DNA of 64,000 nucleotides from Flavobacterium sp. NRK1. Its GTDB lineage: Bacteria > Bacteroidota > Bacteroidia > Flavobacteriales > Flavobacteriaceae. Below the pieces are notes generated by a model, which was given only the letters and a program-made list of their open reading frames with translations, ran no database searches and was not told the origin of the DNA. The DNA lies in NCBI RefSeq assembly GCF_024054175.1, contig NZ_JAMXLA010000001.1, positions 741,341 to 805,340 of the forward strand. The letters run 5' to 3'. Below, piece by piece: positions 43,729 to 52,550 of the stretch; the stretch's first letter is position 1; every line of letters begins with the position of its first letter. The translations under genes and the position numbers were made by a program.

Positions 43729-45315
43729 TTATTTTTGATTGATGTTGATGTCTGCTTTGTCATTTACCATAAGTGCAACAATACCTGCTATAACCATAGA
43801 TATACCACCTATAAGCAATGCATAGATAGGTTCATTATTAAAAAAGAATGAAACTAAAAAACCCAGTATTGAAGCAGCAAGCAATTGCGGTATAACTACA
43901 AAGAAATTAAATACCCCCATGTAATATCCCATTTTTGATACCGGTAACGAACCGCTTAACATGGCAAACGGAATTGAAAGAATACTGGCCCAGGCAATAC
44001 CTACACCCAGCATACTTAAATCGTACATATAAAAAGTAAAGTTGAAATAATTTTCAGGCGATCCTATTCTGAAGATAACATCATTAAAAGTTCCTGCATT
44101 GCCTAAAAAATAAACAGATGCCAAACCTACTCCGCCGGCAGCAAGTGCCATAAAATGGGTAAACTTACGGCTGGTACGCTTTGCCAAAAGTGGCAATAAA
44201 AAAGCGGCAATAGCACCAACAAGATTATAATTGGCAAACATTTCATTAACTACATTTGCACCGGTATTATAAGCTACAGATGTAGTGTCTGTTGTTTTAA
44301 AAATATGTTCTGTAACCGCTCCTGTGGTGTATATCCACATAGAGAATAATGCAAACCATGTAAAAAACTGAACAACTGCCAGTTGTTTCATAACACGTGG
44401 CATAAACTGAAAATCGTTCATTATGGTTACAAAACCATTATTGTAATTGCCTTTCTTCTGAAAAATTCCTGAAATAACAAGCGCCAGTCCTCCTAAACCT
44501 ATTAGCCCTAATGAAAGAACATACAGATCTTTTTTGAGATCATATAATGCAATAATCCATGTAAAAATAAAGCTTATAATCAGTGCTATACTACCTATGG
44601 TAAGATGCATGCTGCCATTGGTATTAAACCATGAGGCAGGCTTTTCTTCTATATGATATTCTTCGTTTTCAGAGTTTTCAAATGCTTCCAGTTCTTTAGG
44701 CGAATATTCTTTAGTTGTAAATATGGTTATTAGTACTGTAATAATAAAAGCCGCACCGCCTATGTAAAAAGAATATTTTACAGAGTCCGGTATCTGCCCG
44801 GCAGGTGCTACATTGCTAACATTATAATACGTTAAAATATTAGGCAGTTTAGAAGCTACATAAGCACCAAGCCCTATAAAAAAACTTTGCATAGCAAATC
44901 CCGAAGTACGCTGCCTGTCATTAAGTACATCGCCCACAAAAGCCCTGAATGGCTCCATAGTTATGTTTATAGACGCATCCAGTATCCACAGCATTCCTGC
45001 TGCAAACCACAAAACGGGCGAATTAGGCATTATGAATAATGCTACAGATGCCAAAAGCGCCCCAATTAAAAAATAGGGCTTTCTTCTGCCAAGCCTTGTC
45101 CAGGTGCGGTCACTAAAATATCCGATAATTGGCTGAACTATAAGTCCGGTGAGTGGAGCAGCTACCCATAATGCAGGGATGTCATCAATTTCGGCACCCA
45201 GCGTTTGGAATATCCTGCTCACATTGGCATTTTGCAGAGCAAAACCCATTTGTATTCCCAGGAAACCGAAACTCATGTTCCAAATTTCCCAGAAACTTAA
45301 TTTACGCTTTTCCAT
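43729..45315 (-). CDS. MFS/GPH-type maltose (disaccharide) transporter
   Basis: The 528-residue membrane protein has twelve predicted helices and the SLC45/GPH-like pattern: 'FWEIWNMSFGFLGIQMGFAL', 'ALWVAAPLTGLIVQPIIGYF' and 'SDRTWTRLGRRKPYFLIGAL'. A large cytoplasmic loop near residues 205-235 is acidic. It likely imports maltose or short maltodextrins across the inner membrane by cation symport. It is the first gene of the transporter-pgmB-GH65 unit, with about 200 bases of leader and promoter region separating it from lacI. Confidence 0.9.
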   Translation of the reverse strand: MEKRKLSFWEIWNMSFGFLGIQMGFALQNANVSRIFQTLGAEIDDIPALWVAAPLTGLIVQPIIGYFSDRTWTRLGRRKPYFLIGALLASVALFIMPNSPVLWFAAGMLWILDASINITMEPFRAFVGDVLNDRQRTSGFAMQSFFIGLGAYVASKLPNILTYYNVSNVAPAGQIPDSVKYSFYIGGAAFIITVLITIFTTKEYSPKELEAFENSENEEYHIEEKPASWFNTNGSMHLTIGSIALIISFIFTWIIALYDLKKDLYVLSLGLIGLGGLALVISGIFQKKGNYNNGFVTIMNDFQFMPRVMKQLAVVQFFTWFALFSMWIYTTGAVTEHIFKTTDTTSVAYNTGANVVNEMFANYNLVGAIAAFLLPLLAKRTSRKFTHFMALAAGGVGLASVYFLGNAGTFNDVIFRIGSPENYFNFTFYMYDLSMLGVGIAWASILSIPFAMLSGSLPVSKMGYYMGVFNFFVVIPQLLAASILGFLVSFFFNNEPIYALLIGGISMVIAGIVALMVNDKADININQK

Positions 45316-45409
45316 TATCGTAATTTAATGGTTATTACTACGATAAGCGCGTTATGTGCTTATCAAAAACTTATGGTTGAAAGTGAAGTATAAGCTTTGA
45401 TAATCAGGA

Positions 45410-45436
45410 CAAATATAATTGTTTTTTAATCTCAAA
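45410..45436 (-). promoter_or_regulatory. Possible promoter of the transporter-pgmB-GH65 unit
   Basis: On the minus strand TTTG, 15 bases, then TATATTTG. The -7 box is exact and the spacing a little short. It would give a leader of about 90 bases containing an inverted TTATCGTA/TACGATAA pair next to the start codon. Confidence 0.4.
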
Positions 45437-45450
45437 AACTTTTTAGCGAA

Positions 45451-45478
45451 AAAAAAATTCCGGCAGCAGAGCCGGAAT
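45451..45478 (-). terminator. Terminator of the lacI-family gene
   Basis: ATTCCGGC and GCCGGAAT pair around AGCAGA at 45457-45478, followed on the minus strand by a long T run. It isolates the regulator from the transporter operon. Confidence 0.8.
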
Positions 45479-45518
45479 CAATTTATTAAATAATTAAAAA
45501 TGAACACTTTAACTTCAA

Positions 45519-46550
45519 CTACAACGTTGACGTAGATTCTCTTTCAACAAGGTGAGTTTCTATAAGTTCGGTACGATATTGTTCATTTTCTTCCTCACTT
45601 TCTTCCATTTCAAGTCTTTCAATAAGCATTTTTGCAGCGCGGCCGCCCATTTTAATTCCATTTTGACTGACTGTGGTAATTGTTGGTGTAGAAAACTGGG
45701 AAATAATACCATCGGTAAATCCTATAACAGATATATCATCGGGTACTTTAAGTCCCATTTTATTGGCAAGCTTAATAATTGTAACCGCAAAAAGTTCATT
45801 TACCGCAAAAATAGCATCAGGTTTATTTTCTAAAAGCAGCTTTTCTATTTTAGATGCACAGTTATCTATATCCTCAATCTTAACAATAAGATTTTCATTT
45901 ACAGTAAGATCATGATCTGTTAATGCATTTATGTAGCCATCAGTACGCAGTTTTCCAACGCTTACATAATCTACGGTAGTTACAAGTGCTATATTCTTAA
46001 ATCCGTGTTTAATTAAAAACTCAACTGCGTCATAAGCCGCAAGCTGATCATCTATAATTACTTTATCGCAAAGCACATCATTAGTAACCCTGTCAAACAT
46101 AACAACAGGCATTCCCTGGTTAATAGCTTCTACTATATGGTGAAAGTCTTTTTTTAACTGGGTTTCTTTAGAAAGTGACATAATGAATCCGTCGGTACTG
46201 CCATTAGCCAGCATTTCCATATTTATTACCTCTTTATCAAAAGATTCATCGCTAAGGCACACAATTACATTATAACCATTTTCGTTTGCAACCTGTTCTA
46301 TACCACTAATTACAGTGGCAAAAAAATGATGTACAATTTCGGGGATTATAATACCTATAGTTTTAGTTTTTTTGTTTTTAAGGCTTAAAGCAATATTATT
46401 GGGTTTATAGTTGTAAAGTTTTGCAAAAGCCTGCACTTTCTGCCGTGTATCTTCACTAATTTCTATGCTGTTACGTAGTGCTTTAGACACTGTTGAAATA
46501 GACACATCAAGCTCTTTTGCAATTTGTTTAAGAGTTACTTTTCTTTTCAT
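45519..46550 (-). CDS. LacI family transcriptional regulator of the starch locus
   Basis: The 343-residue protein has the N-terminal LacI helix-turn-helix ('VTLKQIAKELDVSISTVSKA', residues about 4-23) with hinge helix 'IALSLKNKKTKTIGIIIP'. A periplasmic-binding-protein-like sensor domain follows ('GFIMSLSKE', 'PVVMFDRVTND', 'DISVIGFTDG'). It should bind a maltodextrin-derived sugar and control the locus. It is divergent from susC, and two palindromic sites built around AACGTT lie between them. A terminator follows it, so it forms a single-gene unit. Confidence 0.93.
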   Translation of the reverse strand: MKRKVTLKQIAKELDVSISTVSKALRNSIEISEDTRQKVQAFAKLYNYKPNNIALSLKNKKTKTIGIIIPEIVHHFFATVISGIEQVANENGYNVIVCLSDESFDKEVINMEMLANGSTDGFIMSLSKETQLKKDFHHIVEAINQGMPVVMFDRVTNDVLCDKVIIDDQLAAYDAVEFLIKHGFKNIALVTTVDYVSVGKLRTDGYINALTDHDLTVNENLIVKIEDIDNCASKIEKLLLENKPDAIFAVNELFAVTIIKLANKMGLKVPDDISVIGFTDGIISQFSTPTITTVSQNGIKMGGRAAKMLIERLEMEESEEENEQYRTELIETHLVERESTSTL

Positions 46551-46652
46551 AAAAAGATGTTAAAGTAGGGTTTTCGAAATAAAGATAGGTCTTAATTTTA
46601 TTAGTAACAATTATCTTACTGAAATTCTGTAAAATATAGAAAGTTTTCAACA

Positions 46653-46695
46653 CGCAAACGTTTTCGGTGGGTACATATTACGAAAACGTTTTTTT
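46653..46695. promoter_or_regulatory. Two LacI-type operator-like palindromes between lacI and susC
   Basis: CGCAAACGTTTTCG (46653-46666) is a near-perfect palindrome, and CGAAAACGTTT (46681-46691) repeats its right-hand arm. Their AACGTT centres are 28 bases apart. A TTTG and a weak TAATTTTA just downstream could be the susC promoter. No second pair was seen elsewhere in the locus. Confidence 0.65.
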
Positions 46696-46776
46696 GGTAG
46701 CAGAATTTACATAATTTTAACATTGAAAGTGAATTATAAGCAAGTACTAAACCCAAAATTAACCCAAACAACTTGT

Positions 46777-49700
46777 ATGAAAACAATCTACTCAAAGTTA
46801 TTGCTTTTATTACTACTCCTGCCCTTTACTGCGCTGGCACAGAGCACATTAAAAGGAACGGTTAGTGATGTCACATCCGGCCAGCCCATACCTGGTGCAA
46901 ATGTGATTGTAGAAGGCACTACAAATGGTACTTCTACCGACATTGATGGTAACTTTACATTAACAAACGTTAATACCGGCGACCGTATCTTAATTAGCTT
47001 TTTAGGCTATGCAGATCAGGTGGTAGAATATAACGGACAAAGCAGCCTGAACATTAGCCTTCAGGAAGATGCAACGCAATTGCAGGAGGTAGTAGTTATT
47101 GGTTACGGAACCACTACTAAAAAAGACGCAACAGGAGCTGTTGACGTAGTATCTGCAAAGGATTTTAATAAAGGTGCTATTGTCAATGCAGACCAGTTGC
47201 TTACGGGACGTTCACCCGGTGTAAGAATTACAAATGCAGGTGGCCAGCCGGATGCAGCACCAAATATCAGGATACGTGGAGGAAGTTCACTTACTGCACA
47301 AAACAGTCCGCTTATCATAGTTGATGGCGTACCATTAGACTATGTAAGCCCGGCTGGAACAAGCAATCCTTTTGCAATGCTTAATCCTAATGATATAGAA
47401 TCTTATACTATATTAAAAGATGCATCAGCTACTGCTATTTATGGTTCACGAGCTTCCAATGGTGTAATTATAATTACAACCAAAAAAGGTACTTCAGGAA
47501 CACCGCAATTTACCTACTCTGCCAATGTTGCTTTTGGTAATGTTACAAAGCATATAGATATGATGGATGCAAAAACGTTTACCAAATTCATCCAGGAATA
47601 CCATCCGGACCTAACTAACAAATTAGGTGTAGATGACCCTAGTAATGAACTTGTTGACAATCCTGCAACACCACAGATAGAAGGAAGAATACTTTCTAAC
47701 ACTAACTGGCAGGATGCAATTATGAGAACGTCTATACTAACAGACAATAATTTTAGCGCAAGCGGCAAATTGTTTAAGACGCTTCCTGTGAGGGCATCTG
47801 TTGGATATCTTAAAAACGAAGCTCTTGTAAAAACAAGTGACTACGAACGTTATACAGCTTCACTTAAAGTAACTCCAACTTTTTTAGATGACCATTTAAA
47901 AGTTGATTTTAGTGCAAAAGGCATGAAATCTAAAAAGAATGCCATTGATGAAGCAGCGGCAATAGCAGGATCTCTTAACATGGACCCTACAAAACCTATT
48001 TATAATGCTGACGGAAGCTACGCTCAGGTTACTGCAGGAAGCACAGGTAAACTGGACGGGCAATTTAACCCGGTAAACCTTTTAAGAGAAAGAAGCAGGC
48101 CTGAAGAAATTCAGAAATTAATTGCCAGTATGCAGCTTGATTACAAACTGCATTTTTTACCAGATGTAAGAGCCATTGTAAATATGGGTGTTGAGGCATC
48201 AAGATCTAAAATTACCGAAACATTTACCGACAAAGCTTTTGCTGCTTATCAGTTAGATAATACAACAAGTACTTACAGGTATCACCCTGGTAAAAATTAT
48301 GGCGAAAACCAAAATATTACTAATAGGACTTTAGATACATACCTTGCTTATACTAAAAACTTTTCAGGCTTTATTACCCGTGTAGATGCACAGGCAGGGC
48401 ATACTTATCAGGATTTTAAAAATGACGGATATAAAGAAATCTACAGATATAATAGTACTACCGGAGACAGGGAACTGGCTGTAAATGCTCAAAACCCAAA
48501 TAACAGATACTACAATAAATCTGTACTGGAATCTTATTTTGGGCGTGCAAATGTAGACTTTGCAGATAAATACCTGCTAACATTAACAATGAGGGCAGAT
48601 GGTTCATCATTCTTCAGAAAAGATAACCGATGGGGTTATTATCCGGCAGCAGCGTTGGCATGGAGAATTACAGACGAAAATTTCCTTAAAAACAGCCAAA
48701 CTATTACCAATCTTAAATTGCGTTTAGGCTATGGCCAGACTGGTCAACAGGATATTACGCAAAGCGCTGGATATTACCCAACTTCTGCGCTTTATGAGCC
48801 GGGAGATACTAATGGACAATATTTGCCAGGGTATAACACTTATAGCCCCTTAGCATTTAATGATGACCTACAATGGGAAACTACTACTACTTATAACGTA
48901 GGCCTTGATTTTGCCTTTTTTAAAAATGATATTTTATCAGGTAGTCTAGATGTTTATAAAAGAGATACTGATCATCTTTTAGTAAAAACTTCTGTGGCTC
49001 CGGGGCAATACCTTTCTAATGAAATTATTCAGAATATCGGATCTCTAACTAACAAAGGTGTGGAAGTAGACCTGCGTTTAAAACCGATAACTACAGATAA
49101 TTTTAAATGGGAATTATTAGGCAATATTGCTTACAATATTGGTGAAGTTACAGATCTTGGCGGAAGATCATCTATTGACCCCGTTGAAGCTAAATTACCT
49201 GTATCTACCGGTATAACTTTCGCAAGGCATGCGGTGGGCGAACAGCCATATTCAGCTTATATGTATGAGCAGTTATACGACAAAAGCGGACGCCCGATTG
49301 TAGGAGCTTATAAAGACCGTAACGGAGATGGTACTATAGATGTTAATGACAGATATTATACACCACTTCGCCCCAACTGGACTTATGGTTTCAGCACAAA
49401 TTTTACCTATAAGAACTTTGATTTTACTGCAAGTTTCCACGGGCAACTTGACGGTAAGGTATATAATGCAGCTAAATTACAGGGCGGATGGACAAACAGG
49501 CCGGTGCCTAACAACTCTAACAGCTTAAATAACGTACTTGATTTTTATAATGGTGCTGCCGATCCGCGTTTTACAAATATTCTTGACCCTATTCCATTAT
49601 CAGATTACTATCTTGAAAACGGAGCTTTCTTAAGATGTGACAATATAACTTTAGGATATAGAGTAAACGATATTATTAAAAGTGGTTATGGCTCAATACG

Positions 49701-49836
49701 CATTTATGCGGCAGTAAATAATGCATTTTTAGTAACAAAGTATTCAGGCCAGGATCCTGAAAACTTTAATGCACTTGACAGCAACTTTTATCCTCGTCCA
49801 AGACTATGGAGTTTTGGTTTAAATTTTGACTTTTAA
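46777..49836 (+). CDS. susC: SusC/RagA family TonB-dependent outer membrane transporter
   Basis: The 1019-residue protein imports maltodextrins through the outer membrane with energy from TonB. It has a signal peptide (cut near ALA-QS), a carboxypeptidase-regulatory-like domain ('LKGTVSDVTSGQPIPGANVI', about residues 24-100), a TonB-dependent plug with 'LLTGRSPGVRITNAGGQPD' and 'DASATAIYGSRASNGVIIIT', and a 22-strand barrel ending 'RPRLWSFGLNFDF'. The frame is open to a TTG at 46723, but the ATG at 46777 gives the proper signal peptide. It is the first gene of the plus-strand sus operon. Confidence 0.96.
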   Translation: MKTIYSKLLLLLLLLPFTALAQSTLKGTVSDVTSGQPIPGANVIVEGTTNGTSTDIDGNFTLTNVNTGDRILISFLGYADQVVEYNGQSSLNISLQEDATQLQEVVVIGYGTTTKKDATGAVDVVSAKDFNKGAIVNADQLLTGRSPGVRITNAGGQPDAAPNIRIRGGSSLTAQNSPLIIVDGVPLDYVSPAGTSNPFAMLNPNDIESYTILKDASATAIYGSRASNGVIIITTKKGTSGTPQFTYSANVAFGNVTKHIDMMDAKTFTKFIQEYHPDLTNKLGVDDPSNELVDNPATPQIEGRILSNTNWQDAIMRTSILTDNNFSASGKLFKTLPVRASVGYLKNEALVKTSDYERYTASLKVTPTFLDDHLKVDFSAKGMKSKKNAIDEAAAIAGSLNMDPTKPIYNADGSYAQVTAGSTGKLDGQFNPVNLLRERSRPEEIQKLIASMQLDYKLHFLPDVRAIVNMGVEASRSKITETFTDKAFAAYQLDNTTSTYRYHPGKNYGENQNITNRTLDTYLAYTKNFSGFITRVDAQAGHTYQDFKNDGYKEIYRYNSTTGDRELAVNAQNPNNRYYNKSVLESYFGRANVDFADKYLLTLTMRADGSSFFRKDNRWGYYPAAALAWRITDENFLKNSQTITNLKLRLGYGQTGQQDITQSAGYYPTSALYEPGDTNGQYLPGYNTYSPLAFNDDLQWETTTTYNVGLDFAFFKNDILSGSLDVYKRDTDHLLVKTSVAPGQYLSNEIIQNIGSLTNKGVEVDLRLKPITTDNFKWELLGNIAYNIGEVTDLGGRSSIDPVEAKLPVSTGITFARHAVGEQPYSAYMYEQLYDKSGRPIVGAYKDRNGDGTIDVNDRYYTPLRPNWTYGFSTNFTYKNFDFTASFHGQLDGKVYNAAKLQGGWTNRPVPNNSNSLNNVLDFYNGAADPRFTNILDPIPLSDYYLENGAFLRCDNITLGYRVNDIIKSGYGSIRIYAAVNNAFLVTKYSGQDPENFNALDSNFYPRPRLWSFGLNFDF

Positions 49837-49850
49837 AAAATAAATTGGAT

Positions 49851-51401
49851 ATGAAAAATATAAGTAAAAAGATAATTCTGGGGTTATTTACCATGACGTT
49901 ACTGCTTTCTTCATGTAGTGATGAACTGGACACTACCCCTAAAGTAGAGTTATCATTAGAAAACCTTTTAGCGAAAGACCCTAATGCAGTGCAAGGGCTT
50001 TTATCTAAAATGTATGGCACCTTTGCTCTTTCGGGAAGCAAAGGAGCGGGAAGCTCTGATATTACAGGACCCGATCCGGGAGAAACTGCTTATTTAAGAA
50101 GCATAATTAACCTTCAGGAATTTACTGCCGATGGTATGAAAAACCGTTGGGGCGATGATGGCCTTGACCAGCTTACAACATCTTCAAGATGGAATCCTAA
50201 TAATAAATTCTTCAGGTATCTATTTGACAGGGTATATTATATAGTACCTCAAACTACAAGCCTTATACTTGCTATTGACAAAGTAAACATAGAAAATAAA
50301 GAGCAAATTGTAAGCGAACTGCGTTTTATAAGAGCGCTTGCTTACTACAGTATGATAGATTGTTTTGGAAAAGGTGTTTTGGTTACTAATGAAAATTACG
50401 GAACTACCGAACCATTACCTGAAGCATCGAGAACAGAACTTTTTAATTATGTAGAAAGTGAACTGCTTGACGTAGAAGGAAAAATTTCACTAACAAATGA
50501 GTACGGAAGAGCAAACAAATCTGTAGTACGCATGCTGCTGGCAAAATTATACCTAAATGCACAGGTATATACAGGTACACAGCGTTGGGACGATGCCCTG
50601 ACTTATACTAATAAAGTAATTAATGAAGGTAATTATCATTTAGCTGATAGTTTTGTAAGCCAGTTTTCAGGCGACAATTATAACTCAACCGAAGTTATCT
50701 TCCCACTTATTGCAGATGCAGTAGTGAGCCAGAGTTTTGGTAATACTACTTACATTGTAAACGGATCTTGCAGTACTGAGACAATGAATATTAATGACTT
50801 TGGAACAAGCGATGCATGGACAGGCCACAGAGCTACTAAAGCATGGTATGGCTTATATGGCGACCTTGATACTTCGCCTGATGACAGGGCTAAACTGTTC
50901 TGGACTGAAAGCCATAATTATGAAATGGCGAATTATAAAGTATGGGCTGACGGATATCCTTCTGTAAAATTCAGAAATACAAATTTCACAGGAACATCTG
51001 TATCAACGCCATTTTCAAGTACAGACTTTCCTCTTTACAGACTTGCCGATGCTTACCTTATGTATGCAGAATGTGTATTAAGAGGTGCTGCGGGCGGATC
51101 CGCTTCTCAGGCTTTAGATTATGTTAATGCTGTAAGAAACAGATCGCATGCCGGAGCAATAACATCAGGAGAACTTAACCTTGATTTTCTACTTGATGAG
51201 AGAGCGAGAGAACTTAATCTTGAAGGACACAGAAGGACTGACCTTATTCGCTTTGGCAAATTTACCGGCGGCAGCTATATATGGCCATGGAAAGGAAATA
51301 CAGCAGAAGGTACATCGATACCGGACACATACAAAGTATTCCCTATACCTCAAACCGCTTTACAGGCAAATCCTAACCTAACTCAAAATACTGGCTATTA
51401 A
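49851..51401 (+). CDS. susD: SusD/RagB family starch-binding lipoprotein
   Basis: The 516-residue lipoprotein (lipobox LSSC) is the lid of the SusCD transporter. It has the SusD helical repeat core ('SELRFIRALAYYSMIDCFG' and 'SVVRMLLAKLYLNAQVY') and the C-terminal SusD block 'PLYRLADAYLMYAECVLRGA', followed by 'LLDERARELNLEGHRRTDLI', which is strongly conserved in the family. The ATG at 49851, 14 bases after susC, is preferred to the TTG two codons earlier. It binds glycans on the cell surface and hands them to SusC. Confidence 0.95.
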   Translation: MKNISKKIILGLFTMTLLLSSCSDELDTTPKVELSLENLLAKDPNAVQGLLSKMYGTFALSGSKGAGSSDITGPDPGETAYLRSIINLQEFTADGMKNRWGDDGLDQLTTSSRWNPNNKFFRYLFDRVYYIVPQTTSLILAIDKVNIENKEQIVSELRFIRALAYYSMIDCFGKGVLVTNENYGTTEPLPEASRTELFNYVESELLDVEGKISLTNEYGRANKSVVRMLLAKLYLNAQVYTGTQRWDDALTYTNKVINEGNYHLADSFVSQFSGDNYNSTEVIFPLIADAVVSQSFGNTTYIVNGSCSTETMNINDFGTSDAWTGHRATKAWYGLYGDLDTSPDDRAKLFWTESHNYEMANYKVWADGYPSVKFRNTNFTGTSVSTPFSSTDFPLYRLADAYLMYAECVLRGAAGGSASQALDYVNAVRNRSHAGAITSGELNLDFLLDERARELNLEGHRRTDLIRFGKFTGGSYIWPWKGNTAEGTSIPDTYKVFPIPQTALQANPNLTQNTGY

Positions 51402-51418
51402 TACCTAAAACTCTAAAA

Positions 51419-52501
51419 ATGAAAAAAATATTAAACCTATCACTTATCTCATTATTGTTTTTTTCAATAATGTCGTGCAGCGATGATGACAACAAAACAA
51501 TTGCTACAGGCATGGCTGCACCCGTGCTTATTTCTCCGGAAGATGGTACTTCTATTGTACTTGACCCGGATCTGCAGGAAAATCCGGCGTTAACATTAGT
51601 ATGGAATCATGGTGACTACGATGTACCAACAGAAATTACCTATAATATAGAAATGGCTGTGGCCGATACCGATTTTGAAACCGTTATCCTGGCAGGAACA
51701 ACCACAAATCGTGTGTTAATACTGACTGTTGCAGACCTGAATGGAATAGCACTTGAAGCAGGCCTTGCTCCATACGAAGAAGGCAGCCTTGATGTAAGGA
51801 TAGCGGCTTCTCTTGGAACAAACAACGCTATGCCAATGAACTCTAATTCTATTAAAGTTAATATTACTCCTTATACAACAGAAAGTCCAAAACTTTATAT
51901 AAGGGGTAATTTTACAGCTGCCAGCGGATACGGACCAAACTGGGGAGATAATACTACGCCTCCGTTTATTCAGGCAGAAGCTTATGGATCACCGGCATTT
52001 GAAGGCTATATTTACTTTAACGATCCTGCTCCGGAATTTAAACTTATACCTAATGCTGTAGATTTTACAGGTGATTATGGTGATGCAGATGCAAGCGGAA
52101 CTTCAGGCGTATTAATACAGGAAGGTGAAACTAACATTAAAGTTCCTGCTACCGGCTATTACCGTGTTGAAGCTAATACCGATGACCTTACATATAAGCT
52201 TACTGCAACAGAATGGGGAATTGTAGGCTTTGCAACTACAGGAAGTGACGAAGGCTGGAATAACAGTACTCCTATGACATATAATGCTACAGATAAAGTA
52301 TGGGAAATAACAATTACATTATCTGCAGGAGAATTTAAATTTAGAGCTAATAATGCATGGGACGTTAACTTTGGTACAGGCGAAGGTGCAAACGGTTTAT
52401 CTTATGGAGGTGCAAATATTACAGCTACAGCGGGAACTTATAAAGTTAAATTAAATTTAAGTAATCCAAGGGAATATACTTACACCATGGAACTGCAATA
52501 A
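51419..52501 (+). CDS. SusE/SusF-family outer membrane starch-binding lipoprotein
   Basis: The 360-residue lipoprotein (lipobox IMSC) begins its mature part with the SusE N-terminal domain ('PVLISPEDGTSIVLDPDLQE', then 'LTLVWNHGDY'). Two starch-binding-like modules follow, 'LYIRGNFTAASGYGPNWGD' and 'WGIVGFATTGSDEGWNNSTP'. The second ends in 'AGEFKFRANNAWDVNFG', close to the modules in the protein at 36165-37334. It likely holds starch at the cell surface beside SusCD. It starts 17 bases after susD and is followed by a hairpin. Confidence 0.9.
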   Translation: MKKILNLSLISLLFFSIMSCSDDDNKTIATGMAAPVLISPEDGTSIVLDPDLQENPALTLVWNHGDYDVPTEITYNIEMAVADTDFETVILAGTTTNRVLILTVADLNGIALEAGLAPYEEGSLDVRIAASLGTNNAMPMNSNSIKVNITPYTTESPKLYIRGNFTAASGYGPNWGDNTTPPFIQAEAYGSPAFEGYIYFNDPAPEFKLIPNAVDFTGDYGDADASGTSGVLIQEGETNIKVPATGYYRVEANTDDLTYKLTATEWGIVGFATTGSDEGWNNSTPMTYNATDKVWEITITLSAGEFKFRANNAWDVNFGTGEGANGLSYGGANITATAGTYKVKLNLSNPREYTYTMELQ

Positions 52502-52510
52502 TAATTTTTT

Positions 52511-52537
52511 AAAAGGATTGGGACTTCCCAATCCTTT
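52511..52537 (+). terminator. Hairpin between susE-like gene and amylase
   Basis: AAAAGGATTGGGA and TCCCAATCCTTTT pair perfectly with a minimal loop and end in T. It may lower transcription of the amylase relative to the Sus genes. Confidence 0.7.
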
Positions 52538-52550
52538 TTAATTATACACT

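Noticed and set aside
46723..46776. TTG start of SusC, 18 codons upstream
   Set aside because: The ATG at 46777 gives a clean signal peptide and the extra residues are not family-like.
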